DNA of 64,000 nucleotides. Source: Xylanibacter rarus (GTDB lineage Bacteria > Bacteroidota > Bacteroidia > Bacteroidales > Bacteroidaceae). The stretch covers positions 1-64,000 of the forward strand of contig NZ_LFQU01000018.1 of NCBI RefSeq assembly GCF_001275135.1, read 5' to 3'. A program made the position numbers and the translations under genes. This document shows positions 8,248 through 16,817 of this stretch, piece after piece. The notes beneath the pieces are model-generated. The model did no database searches and was not told where the DNA came from. It saw only the letters and a list, made by a program, of their open reading frames with translations. How positions within the stretch are numbered: the stretch's first letter is position 1; every line of letters begins with the position of its first letter.

Positions 8248-10704
8248 ATGAGACACATCATCATTGGCGGAGTTGCCGGTGGAGCCACCGCAGCCGCACG
8301 CATTCGCAGGGCCGACGAAAAGGCCGAGATAATATTGGTTGAAAAGGGGCCGCACATTTCATATGCCAACTGCGGACTGCCCTACTACATCGGCGGCACT
8401 ATTGCCGACAAGAACAAGCTGTTTGTGCAGACACCCGAGTCGTTCGGACGCCGCTTCAACGTCGACGTGCGCGTCAACACCGAGGCCATAAGCATCGACA
8501 CTAAGGCCAAGACCGTAACGCTGCGCCGCCCCGACGGCTCTGTTATTGACGAGCATTACGACCGCCTGCTGCTCTCGCCCGGCTCGTCGCCCGTCAGACC
8601 TCCGTTCCCCGGCATCGACACCGAGGGCATATTCACCCTGCGCAACGTTGAAGACACATTCCGCATAAAAGACTATCTTACGCAGCACAGCGTAAAGAGC
8701 GCCGTTGTTGTAGGCGGAGGATTCATCGGACTCGAGATGGCAGAGAATCTCAGTCATGCCGGTGCCCGCGTGTCTATTGTCGAGATGGCTCCGCAGGTAA
8801 TGGCACCGGTCGACTTCAGCATAGCTTCTCATGTCCACCGCGAACTGCTCAGTCAGGGTGTTTCGCTTCATCTCAACACAGCCGTTGAGCGCTTCGAGAA
8901 GGACAACGGACGCATACGCGTGTTCTTCAAGTCGGGCAAGAGCATTGTAACCGACCTCGTGCTGCTCTCCATCGGCGTAAGCCCCAATACGGCGCTTGCC
9001 AAGAGTGCCGGCATAGAGCTTGGCGCGCGTGGCATCAAGGTAGACAAATATCTCGAGACATCGGCCAAGGGCGTATATGCCGTAGGCGATGCCATAGAAT
9101 ATCCGCATCCAGAATATGGCGAGCCGTGGCTCAACTATCTTGCCGGACCGGCTAACCGTCAGGGACGCATCGTGGCCGACAACATGGTGTTTAGCAATAC
9201 AACCGAATATGAAGGAGCCATCGGTACGTCTATTGCTAAAGTGTTTGATGTAGTTGTAGGTTCTACGGGCCTTCCTGCAAAGCGCCTGAAGCAACTCGGC
9301 ATCAAATATCAGAGCAGCACTACAACAAGCATGTCTCATGCCGAATATTACCCCGGTGCGTTCTTCATCACCACCAAGCTCACCTTCAATCCTGAAGACG
9401 GCACGCTCTACGGCGCGCAGTGCGTAGGACACGAAGGCGTAGACAAGCGCATCGACCAGCTGGCCATAATCATCAAACACAAGGGCACCATCTACGACCT
9501 TATCCGCCTTGAGCAGGCTTATGCTCCTCCGTTCTCGTCGGCCAAGGATCCGATAGCCATTGCTGGCTACACCGCCGCCAACATCATATCCGGCAAGATG
9601 CCTGTTATCTACTGGCGCGACATCGACGGTCTCGACCGCAGCAAGGTTCAGATTATCGACACCCGTACACCTTCCGAATTCAGCCTCGGCACAATCAGCG
9701 GGGCCGTCAACATTCCCGTAGACGACATCCGCGAGCGCATGGGCGAGATAGACAAGAGCAAGCCCGTAGTAACGTTCTGCGCCGTAGGTCTCAGAGGCTA
9801 CATCGCCGCACGCATACTTATGGCCAACGGCTACGAAGTGCGCAACCTTTCGGGCGGCTACAAGACTTATCAGCTGGCCACACAAGACCTTCAGTGTGCC
9901 GACGGCAACGATGACAACGACGATTCTTCTTGTTCGTGCAGTTGCACTCCGGGCAGTCAATGCAGCGACAGCCGTGCAACGCTTACCATTGATGCCTGCG
10001 GACTGCAGTGCCCCGGTCCGATACTTAAGCTGAAACAGGCCACCGACGACATGCAGCCCGGTGAGACTATAGAGGTAAAGGCCACCGACCCCGGTTTCCC
10101 GTCAGACGCAAAGGCGTGGTGTAAGTCAACGGGCAACGCCTTCCTTTCGGCTTCGTGCACCGACGGCTGTCACACCGTCCTCATCAGGAAGCAGCAAGCT
10201 GACGACAAGCCTGCCGCCGCATGCGCTCCTGCCGGCAAGAACAAGACCCTTATATGCTTCAGCGATAACCTCGACCGCGCCATAGCCACATTCATTCTTG
10301 CCAACGGCGCAGCCGCCACAGGCAGCAAAGTGTCTATCTTCTTCACCTTCTGGGGCCTCAACGTCATAAAGAAGAAGCACGGCCCGGCCGTAAAGAAGAC
10401 TCTCACCGAGAAGATGTTTGCCCACATGCTCCCCAAGAGCAGCAACAGTCTTGCCCTGTCAAAGATGAACATGATGGGCATGGGCAGCAAAATGATACGC
10501 GGAATAATGAAAAAGAAGAATATCGACTCACTCGAGTCGCTCATCCGTCAGGCAATGGACAACGGCGTCGAGTTTATAGCATGCCAGATGACAATGGACA
10601 TGATGGGCATAAAGAAGGAGGAACTGCTCGACGGCGTAACCGTGGGCGGCGTAGCCTCTTACATGCAGAAGGCTGAAGAAGCAGGCGTCAACCTCTTCAT
10701 CTAG
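8248..10704 (+). CDS. CoA-disulfide reductase / rhodanese / TusA / DsrE-like fusion protein
   Basis: This 818-residue fusion handles sulfur in the cytoplasm. Domains in order: a CoADR-type FAD/NAD(P)-disulfide oxidoreductase (1 to about 450; GGVAGGATAAARIRR for FAD, single redox Cys42 in YANCGLPYY, VVVGGGFIGLEMAE for NAD(P)H); a rhodanese domain (about 465-550; loop FCAVGLRGY, Cys near 511); a short Asp/Cys-rich linker (DDSSCSCSC); a TusA sulfur carrier (about 570-640; CGLQCPGP with Cys near 588); and a DsrE/DsrF/DrsH-like domain (about 665-818). The chain could reduce CoA persulfide or polysulfide and relay persulfide sulfur between Cys residues. Such fusions are known in Bacteroidales; the in vivo substrate is not established by sequence. 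Confidence 0.87.
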   Translation: MRHIIIGGVAGGATAAARIRRADEKAEIILVEKGPHISYANCGLPYYIGGTIADKNKLFVQTPESFGRRFNVDVRVNTEAISIDTKAKTVTLRRPDGSVIDEHYDRLLLSPGSSPVRPPFPGIDTEGIFTLRNVEDTFRIKDYLTQHSVKSAVVVGGGFIGLEMAENLSHAGARVSIVEMAPQVMAPVDFSIASHVHRELLSQGVSLHLNTAVERFEKDNGRIRVFFKSGKSIVTDLVLLSIGVSPNTALAKSAGIELGARGIKVDKYLETSAKGVYAVGDAIEYPHPEYGEPWLNYLAGPANRQGRIVADNMVFSNTTEYEGAIGTSIAKVFDVVVGSTGLPAKRLKQLGIKYQSSTTTSMSHAEYYPGAFFITTKLTFNPEDGTLYGAQCVGHEGVDKRIDQLAIIIKHKGTIYDLIRLEQAYAPPFSSAKDPIAIAGYTAANIISGKMPVIYWRDIDGLDRSKVQIIDTRTPSEFSLGTISGAVNIPVDDIRERMGEIDKSKPVVTFCAVGLRGYIAARILMANGYEVRNLSGGYKTYQLATQDLQCADGNDDNDDSSCSCSCTPGSQCSDSRATLTIDACGLQCPGPILKLKQATDDMQPGETIEVKATDPGFPSDAKAWCKSTGNAFLSASCTDGCHTVLIRKQQADDKPAAACAPAGKNKTLICFSDNLDRAIATFILANGAAATGSKVSIFFTFWGLNVIKKKHGPAVKKTLTEKMFAHMLPKSSNSLALSKMNMMGMGSKMIRGIMKKKNIDSLESLIRQAMDNGVEFIACQMTMDMMGIKKEELLDGVTVGGVASYMQKAEEAGVNLFI

Positions 10705-10766
10705 ACATAACAACAGCATCCGGGGCCACGCCGGCCGTAGCCCTGAATGCACTGTAACATCATATC

Positions 10767-10835
10767 ATCCGAAGCTAACAGCACAAGGCAACATGCCTCA
10801 GCCACGTCCGGCTCTGTCAGCTTCGGATTTTTTAT
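10767..10835 (+). terminator. Terminator of the marR-CoADR operon
   Basis: Long stem ATCCGAAGCT...AGCTTCGGAT with inner ACAG/CTGT pairing, ending in TTTTTT. It lies 63 nt past the fusion gene. From 10836 to 11165 I see AT-rich DNA with no gene. Confidence 0.7.
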
Positions 10836-11169
10836 GTCATCAAGACATGCCTTATAACCTAACAACGTCGGCCATATGTCCGCATTTGTCTTACTTTTAA
10901 AAGTACATTTATATTCTCAACACACTCTCTGTTTTCTATTTTCATCTTGCCATTTACCACTTATCTAAACAACCCGACACAGTTTCGAGAAAACAGGCTG
11001 CAAAACATTCCACATAAAACTACAATCCTTATTGATTCCAATATCTGGTTTTGGTTTAACACTCAACAAATTCCAGACATACATCAACAAACCTTCATAC
11101 GCCTCATTTATGTGAAATATTGCACATTTTTTATTCTTTTCCGGTAACGGTTCATGCAGCGCATGTATT

Positions 11170-11177
11170 TATCTTTG
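11170..11177 (+). promoter_or_regulatory. -7 promoter box of ftsH; fixes its start codon
   Basis: TATCTTTG is a perfect TAnnTTTG box. Transcription would begin near 11184, downstream of the in-frame ATGs at 11154 and 11163, so the ATG at 11199 is the first usable start. Confidence 0.6.
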
Positions 11178-11198
11178 CAACCGGAAAAAACAGTTTTT

Positions 11199-13067
11199 AT
11201 GAAGAAGACAAACACTCAGAACCAGAAAAAGACAAATCCATACTACGGACTTCTGTGGGGCTTTCTGCTTGTGCTGTTTCTCAACGGCCTTATATTCCCT
11301 AAATTCGGACGTGGCCGCATAATCGAAACCGACTACGGCACTTTTGTCGGAAAGGTGGACAGCGGAAAGGTGAAGGACGTTATGATTAAGAGCAGCCACA
11401 TCTACTTCACGGCGAAAGAAACCGACGGCAAGACAATAACTTATCAGACAGGTGAGATTAACGACCCAAAATTGGTAGACAGGCTGCTGTCTGCCAAGAG
11501 TCCTAACAAGTCGGGCAAGATTTCTTTCAATGAAATTATACCTCAGGAAAACTCCCCTCTGCTCAACTTCCTGCTCATGTGGATTCTCCCCGGCATCATA
11601 TTCTATCTCATATGGCGACAGGCCGCCAGAAGCATCAGAAGCAGGATGGGCGACGGCGGCAACTTCATGTCGTTCGGCAACGGAGGAGCCAAGATATATG
11701 CCGATGCTGACATAAAGACAACTTTCGCTGATGTTGCCGGACAAGACGAGGCAAAAGACACTCTGAAGGAAATCGTCGATTTTCTTCATAATCCGCGTAA
11801 ATATGTCGAAATCGGAGCATCGCTGCCCAAAGGAGCGCTGCTTGTAGGACCTCCCGGAACAGGCAAGACACTCATAGCACGTGCTGTGGCCGGTGAGGCA
11901 AAAGTGCCTTTCTTCGCCATATCCGGATCAGAGTTTGTTCAGATGTTCGTAGGCATGGGTGCAGCAAAGGTGCGAGATCTGTTCAAGCAGGCCAACGAGA
12001 AGGCACCATGCATAATATTCATTGACGAGATTGACGCTATAGGAAAAAGACGCGACAGCGGTTTCTCGAGCAACGACGAGCGCGAACAGACTCTCAACCA
12101 GCTGCTTACGGAAATGGACGGATTCGACGGAAAGCGGGGTGTGGTAATCCTTGCTGCCACCAACAGGCCCGAAACTCTCGACAAGGCGCTGCTGCGTCCG
12201 GGCCGCTTCGACCGGCGCATACAGATGGAATTGCCCGACCTTGAAGGCAGGAAGGCCATACTTAAGGTGCATCTGGCTAATGTAAGACACGAGGAAATAG
12301 ACCTCGACATTGTTGCAAGAGCCACTGCCGGCTCGTCAGGTGCCGAACTGGCAAACATCGTCAACGAGGCTGCACTGCGTGCCGTGCGCATGGGCCGCAA
12401 GCGTGTAACAACGTCTGATCTTGAAGAAAGCGTAGAAACAGTAATTGCCGGAGCACAGAAGAAGAACAAGGTGATATCTGCCGACGAAAAGAAAATCATA
12501 GCTTATCATGAAATAGGACATGCGCTGGTGGCTGCAATGCAGACAAACTCGGCTCCGGTTCACAAAATAACGATAATACCGCGCACGTCGGGCGCCCTGG
12601 GCTACACTATGCAGGTAGATGAAGGCGAACAGGTGCTGCTGAGCAAAGAAAACATATTCAACCGCATCGTGACGCTCACCGGAGGACGTGCTGCCGAGGA
12701 AACAGTCATGAATACCGTCACAACAGGTGCGTCTAACGACATTGAGCAAGCTACGAAACTGGCCCGTGCCATGGTTACCCGATACGGAATGAGCAACCAA
12801 TATGACATGATGGCGCTCGAAACCGTCAGCAACGCATATCTTGGCGGCGACTCTTCGCTGACATGTTCGGCTGATACGGCAGCCGAAATAGACCGCGAGG
12901 TGCTGAAACTGATTAAGAAAGCCCATCAAAAGGCAAAAGAAATAATAACCGGCAACATGACAATAATGCACGAGGCTGCTGGCTTCCTGATAGAAAAAGA
13001 AACCATAACGGGCGACGAATTCATGCAAATTGTCAGAAAGCATACAAACGCCAAGAAACTGCAATAA
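11199..13067 (+). CDS. ftsH: ATP-dependent zinc metalloprotease FtsH (divergent paralogue)
   Basis: This 622-residue membrane-bound AAA+ protease has two membrane helices (about 15-32 and 120-140) around a small periplasmic domain. The AAA module follows, with Walker A GPPGTGKT (about 217), Walker [35 protein letters not shown]. The M41 peptidase domain has HEIGH (about 437) and a [14 protein letters not shown] segment with the third zinc-ligand region. HExxH is intact, but Ile replaces the Ala of the usual HEAGH. It lacks the long C-terminal tail of typical Bacteroidales FtsH. I infer it is a second, divergent FtsH; the main copy would lie elsewhere. It degrades membrane and unfolded cytoplasmic proteins. 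The start was chosen from the promoter at 11170. Confidence 0.85.
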   Translation: MKKTNTQNQKKTNPYYGLLWGFLLVLFLNGLIFPKFGRGRIIETDYGTFVGKVDSGKVKDVMIKSSHIYFTAKETDGKTITYQTGEINDPKLVDRLLSAKSPNKSGKISFNEIIPQENSPLLNFLLMWILPGIIFYLIWRQAARSIRSRMGDGGNFMSFGNGGAKIYADADIKTTFADVAGQDEAKDTLKEIVDFLHNPRKYVEIGASLPKGALLVGPPGTGKTLIARAVAGEAKVPFFAISGSEFVQMFVGMGAAKVRDLFKQANEKAPCIIFIDEIDAIGKRRDSGFSSNDEREQTLNQLLTEMDGFDGKRGVVILAATNRPETLDKALLRPGRFDRRIQMELPDLEGRKAILKVHLANVRHEEIDLDIVARATAGSSGAELANIVNEAALRAVRMGRKRVTTSDLEESVETVIAGAQKKNKVISADEKKIIAYHEIGHALVAAMQTNSAPVHKITIIPRTSGALGYTMQVDEGEQVLLSKENIFNRIVTLTGGRAAEETVMNTVTTGASNDIEQATKLARAMVTRYGMSNQYDMMALETVSNAYLGGDSSLTCSADTAAEIDREVLKLIKKAHQKAKEIITGNMTIMHEAAGFLIEKETITGDEFMQIVRKHTNAKKLQ

Positions 13068-13073
13068 TCATAA

Positions 13074-13907
13074 TTAGTCTTTCCTGTACGCCAAAGGAGT
13101 TGTCAGCGTGTGCTGCCTGAAAAACCTGACAAATGAAGACGGACTTGCAAAATGCAGTTTTTCTGATATCTGCTGTATTGTCATTTCCGTTGTACACAGA
13201 TAGCGTTTGGCCTCGGCCAGTACAATCTCGTTTATCCATTTCTGTACGGAACACCCGCTGACGCTCCTTACGGCAACAGAAAGATACTTTGGACTTACAC
13301 ATAGCTTGTCGGCATAAAAAGCCACGCTACGTTCTGATTCGAAATGGCTGAAAAGCAGTTCAAAGAAGTTTCCTGCCAAAGCTTCTTGTCTCGACAGCGT
13401 TTTCTTTATGTCATGGCCGCTGCCTTCAAAGAGATCAGACAATATCAGTGCTGCCGAGCATACCAGCGACATCATTATGTCTTCGCCCTTGCCCGCAGTA
13501 TAGTCATGCCTCATCATAATGTCGCACAGCGCCCCGAGATCAGCGGTCCACTCTCCACCGTCGACACAGGGATTTGACGCCGTGTTCCTCAATGAGTCAA
13601 AATTAGGCGACAACGGCAATTTACAGACAATGTCAATAGGAACAAAAATCAGTCTTACGTCGATATCTGCTGAATATGACACGGCTGAGAACAAATGCTT
13701 TGGCAAAACGGCAAACACCTTGCCGGGCACCACATCAAACACTGTTCCGTTTATCCTCACCGACGCCTCGCCCCGAAGGCAGACGCCGAAAATAAAGCCG
13801 TCGAACAGCAAGGCCTGCCTCTCACAGTCCTCAGCAAAGACCTCATTAAGTCCCAGAACAGAACATTCTCTATGGCTTAAGCTGTCGTTCTGAATTATTA
13901 TCTCCAT
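13074..13907 (-). CDS. AraC family transcriptional regulator
   Basis: This protein of about 277 residues has an N-terminal cupin-like sensor half (FDGFIFGVCLRGEASVRINGTVFDVVPGKVF in outline) and a C-terminal double helix-turn-helix of AraC type: VAFYADKLCVSPKYLSVAVR, then MTIQQISEKLHFASPSSFVRFFRQHTLTTPLAYRK. A start 15 codons upstream exists, but the predicted -7 box TATTTTTG (13950-13957, minus strand) overlaps it, so the Met at 13907 is preferred. It converges on ftsH with only six bases between the stops. Its targets and ligand are unknown; nothing nearby is an obvious regulon member. Confidence 0.82.
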   Translation of the reverse strand: MEIIIQNDSLSHRECSVLGLNEVFAEDCERQALLFDGFIFGVCLRGEASVRINGTVFDVVPGKVFAVLPKHLFSAVSYSADIDVRLIFVPIDIVCKLPLSPNFDSLRNTASNPCVDGGEWTADLGALCDIMMRHDYTAGKGEDIMMSLVCSAALILSDLFEGSGHDIKKTLSRQEALAGNFFELLFSHFESERSVAFYADKLCVSPKYLSVAVRSVSGCSVQKWINEIVLAEAKRYLCTTEMTIQQISEKLHFASPSSFVRFFRQHTLTTPLAYRKD

Positions 13908-13949
13908 AAACAAAAAATTATAGTCAACTGTCTGCCTGTCTATACCCTG

Positions 13950-13957
13950 CAAAAATA
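13950..13957 (-). promoter_or_regulatory. -7 promoter box of the AraC regulator
   Basis: TATTTTTG on the minus strand matches TAnnTTTG and lies 43 nt before the chosen ATG. The rest of 13958-14278 is an AT-rich divergent promoter region; a weaker TATCTTTA box near 14169 could serve the KDG kinase gene. Confidence 0.5.
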
Positions 13958-14278
13958 CAAAGAATAACGATAACCGCAGAAATTATTTACTTAACAAAAA
14001 ATAATGGCTGTTTTATTGTCCGGCTATAAGAAACTAACTTACGTCGCCCTTCATTCCGCATAATCCGCCTTATGGGCAGAGGGCTTTCTAAAAGCATTTT
14101 GTCATAAATATTCTAAACATTCACATTATTTTCACATTCATCCGCTATGGCAACAAACAAAAATAGCTATCTTTACATCTTGAAAACAGCAGTCTGCTTT
14201 TTAGACAAACGTGCAAAGAGATAAACAAACTACAACACCACTTGCCTGAAGAAACAGACAGGACAAACAAAAATTGAC

Positions 14279-15316
14279 ATGAGACAGAAAATAGTTACGT
14301 TTGGTGAAATTATGCTGCGCATGACACGTCCGGAGAAGCTGCGCATCATACAGGGAAGCACATGGGACGGATATTTCGGAGGCAGCGAGGCCAATGTTGC
14401 CGTGTCGCTGGCCATGCTAGGCGATGATGTCGAATATGTTACACGCCTGCCCGACAACAAATTAGGTCAGGCTTGCCTTAACGAACTCAGAAAATACAAC
14501 GTAGGCACTCGCTTTGTAACCCGCGGCGGCATACGTCTCGGCACCTACTATTATGAGAATGCGGCAGCCATGCGCGGCTCGAGCGTAGTTTACGACCGTG
14601 CCGACTCGTCAATGACCACCGTTGCCAAAGGCACAATCAACTGGGCTGACGCATTTGCCGATGCATCCGTCTTCCATTGGTCGGGCATATCCTGCGCCCT
14701 GTCACAAAGCGCTGCCGACGTTACCGAAGAGGCCGTGTGCGAAGCAGAAAGACAGGGCCTTGCAATATCTTTCGACATAAACTACCGCAAGAATCTGTGG
14801 AAATACGGCAAGAGCGCTCACGACATTCTGCTGCCGCTGGCCAAGAAATGCGACATAATGTTCGGCACCGAAGGCGAATGGCAACTTCTCACGGGCATCA
14901 CTCCGCCGAAATTTACTGCCACGTCGCCAGCTTTCACCTTCGACATCCAAAGCCATAAAGAGTTTTTCAGCAAGGCAAAAGACATGTTCCCCAAGTGCCG
15001 CAAGATGATTCTTGCCCTGCGCAACACCCTTTCGGCCAACCATCACATACTGTCAGGCGTTCTCTGGTCAGACGGCAACATCTATCCTGCACGCATCTAC
15101 GACATAGACAACGTCATCGACCCTATGGGTGCAGGCGACGCCTTCATAGCCGCATACATTCATGCCCTGCTGAAGTTTGGCGACGACAGCCCGAAGGACA
15201 TCAACTTCGCCCTCACCGCATCTGCCATCAAGAACAGCATACCCGGCGACTTCAACCTCACCACCGAGGAGGAAATAACAGAAGTGTACGAGAATGCAGG
15301 AAAAAGCATCGGATAA
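14279..15316 (+). CDS. kdgK: PfkB family sugar kinase, probable 2-keto-3-deoxygluconate kinase
   Basis: This 345-residue cytoplasmic kinase matches the ribokinase/PfkB fold. The N-terminal KIVTFGEIMLRMTRP and the FGGSEANVAVSLAMLG substrate region are characteristic of KDG kinases of Bacteroidales. The PfkB signature DPMGAGDAFIAAYIHALL, with the catalytic Asp in GAGD, lies near the C-terminus. It would phosphorylate 2-keto-3-deoxygluconate to KDPG in galacturonate/glucuronate breakdown, fitting the GH28 pectinase at the start of the window. The usual partner KDPG aldolase (eda) is not adjacent. Fructose or another sugar acid cannot be excluded as substrate. Confidence 0.8.
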   Translation: MRQKIVTFGEIMLRMTRPEKLRIIQGSTWDGYFGGSEANVAVSLAMLGDDVEYVTRLPDNKLGQACLNELRKYNVGTRFVTRGGIRLGTYYYENAAAMRGSSVVYDRADSSMTTVAKGTINWADAFADASVFHWSGISCALSQSAADVTEEAVCEAERQGLAISFDINYRKNLWKYGKSAHDILLPLAKKCDIMFGTEGEWQLLTGITPPKFTATSPAFTFDIQSHKEFFSKAKDMFPKCRKMILALRNTLSANHHILSGVLWSDGNIYPARIYDIDNVIDPMGAGDAFIAAYIHALLKFGDDSPKDINFALTASAIKNSIPGDFNLTTEEEITEVYENAGKSIG

Positions 15317-15439
15317 ATAAGAACGGAGCATAACAGAGAGGTTCTGACAGGACATATACCTGACGGCAGGTTTGCCTGCATAAAAGGAATTGTATAACAA
15401 TCCTGTTATCCACATCACGAATATGCCGCCTATTTAGCA

Positions 15440-15545
15440 CATGCAAAAGGCCTGAAATATAAAAGCATACCTTTTGCATTGTAATTTGCCGTCTTTTAGC
15501 TCATAAAAAGCGGCAAATTGCACGCTAAAAGGGCATGTTTTACAA
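15440..15545. repeat. Degenerate AAAAGG/CCTTTT repeat units before tetR
   Basis: Units such as GCAAAAGGCCTGAAATATAA, GCATACCTTTTGCATTG and GCTAAAAGGGCATGTTTTAC occur between kdgK and tetR. They resemble those at 7366-7450 and 63774-63925. Apart from this and the tetR promoter, 15317-15704 holds no gene. Confidence 0.5.
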
Positions 15546-15675
15546 CGGCGTCGTTAAGTATCTGATAATAAGACAAATAGCATACATGCAACAATGCATG
15601 GCCAAAGACATTCCTTATCGGCCATTTGCTCCATAAAAAGCATCACAACATACAGCTGAAAAGTAAAAAATATTG

Positions 15676-15683
15676 TATCTTCG
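15676..15683 (+). promoter_or_regulatory. Promoter box of chromosomal tetR
   Basis: TATCTTCG resembles the -7 consensus with one change and lies 21 nt before the ATG. The paralogous tetR in the ICE has the same TATCTTCG box 23 nt before its ATG, which supports it as the shared promoter. Confidence 0.5.
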
Positions 15684-15704
15684 CAGCTGAAAACAAAAAC
15701 GATT

Positions 15705-16319
15705 ATGATAACAAACCGCGAAGAAGTGATAGACAAGGCTTTTAGGGTTTTCCTGAAAATGAACTACGAAAAGGCAAGCATCAGCACACTGGCGAAGGCT
15801 TGCGGACTTGCAAAGACCGGAATAGTGTATTATTTTCCGCATAAACTTGACCTGTTTGTTGCCGTGGCCGACAAGTTCTTCATACAACTGCAGAACCCCG
15901 TAAACAAGTTTGACCAGCCGGCAGACACACTGGCGGAATTTATAGATCAGTATGTGGCTGGAGTGTCGAAGGCAATGAACGGAATTGTAAGTCTTGTGAA
16001 CGACGGCAACAACCCATACGACTGCTGCCCGAACTTCTATTATATCCACTTTCTTTCGCAGGTCCGCATGTATTATCCCGGCATAAGACAGAAGATTGAA
16101 GACATCTTCAGCAAGGACTATGAGATGTGGTCAACGGTGATACAGAGGTCTAAGGACAAGGGCGAGATAAGGAGCGACGTGGACGTTACGACAACGGCAC
16201 GGATGTTCAGGCAGGTATTCTACGGCATATCATACGAACACGCCTTCCTTAACGGCCTCGACACCAATGAACTTAAAGAAAACTTCAAATATCTGTATTC
16301 GCTGCTGACACGAAAGTGA
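15705..16319 (+). CDS. TetR/AcrR family regulator (chromosomal paralogue)
   Basis: This 204-residue TetR-type repressor has the N-terminal HTH (ASISTLAKACGLAKTGIVYYFPHK, about 24-47) and an all-helical ligand domain. Its striking feature is close similarity along the full length to the ICE-encoded regulator at 25047-25661: the first 80 residues differ at only about a quarter of positions, and FLSQVR.YYPGIRQKIE and GEIRSD are shared. It stands alone; its target genes are not evident. A GC-rich hairpin follows the stop codon. Confidence 0.85.
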   Translation: MITNREEVIDKAFRVFLKMNYEKASISTLAKACGLAKTGIVYYFPHKLDLFVAVADKFFIQLQNPVNKFDQPADTLAEFIDQYVAGVSKAMNGIVSLVNDGNNPYDCCPNFYYIHFLSQVRMYYPGIRQKIEDIFSKDYEMWSTVIQRSKDKGEIRSDVDVTTTARMFRQVFYGISYEHAFLNGLDTNELKENFKYLYSLLTRK

Positions 16320-16329
16320 AAGCCCCACC

Positions 16330-16358
16330 AAACCTCCCCCGTGGGGAGGCTTTTGTTT
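16330..16358 (+). terminator. Terminator of chromosomal tetR
   Basis: Stem CCTCCCC/GGGGAGG followed by CTTTTGTTT, within 15-40 nt of the tetR stop codon. Confidence 0.6.
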
Positions 16359-16379
16359 CTCGGTAGTTAGAGTAGTTAA

Positions 16380-16800
16380 AGGAGCATTTTCTAAGTGAAA
16401 AGTGAAGAGTGAAAAATCCAAATGCTTTGAGGACTTCTGTCGCAAGCACTACGTTGCTATTGTGCCGGCTGATTTGCAATCTGCCGGTAGATATTATCAG
16501 GATTTTCAATCCGCTTAAAATACCGCATGTTTAAATGAAGTCTACATGATGTAATAGCAAATAGGAAGTAATCGGATTAAAAAATCCTTATACTCACTTC
16601 CGGCGGAGCACAGATCCGCCGGCACAATAGCAAACGTAGTGCGTCTTACGAAAGTGAAAAGTTAAAAGTGAAAAACGAAAATCCAAATGTATTGTGGTTT
16701 CTACTTGTAGCACTATGCAATTGGATTTTTCACTCTTCACTTTTAATTTTTCATTTCCGTCAGACGTTTTTCACTTTTAATTTTTAGTTGTTAATTGCGC
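16380..16800. repeat. Nested foldback repeats between tetR and fucP
   Basis: A 24-nt segment at 16446-16469 recurs inverted at 16618-16642 with one extra base. Around it, AGTGAAAAGTGAAGAGTGAA-like sequence occurs repeatedly in both orientations, and ATCCAAATG/CAATTGGAT forms a further outer pair. No ORF is supported in this interval. The layout is that of a non-autonomous foldback or MITE-like element, or nested copies of one. Confidence 0.6.
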
Positions 16801-16817
16801 ATTGTTTTTTTCTGTTT

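Noticed and set aside
8359-9960. 533-codon open frame on the minus strand
   Set aside because: It lies entirely opposite the CoA-disulfide reductase fusion, has no family features, and arises from the GC-rich codon pattern of the real gene.
10836-11165. Riboswitch or leader RNA upstream of ftsH
   Set aside because: The predicted transcription start is only about 15 nt before the ATG, so no long leader exists, and no known fold was seen.
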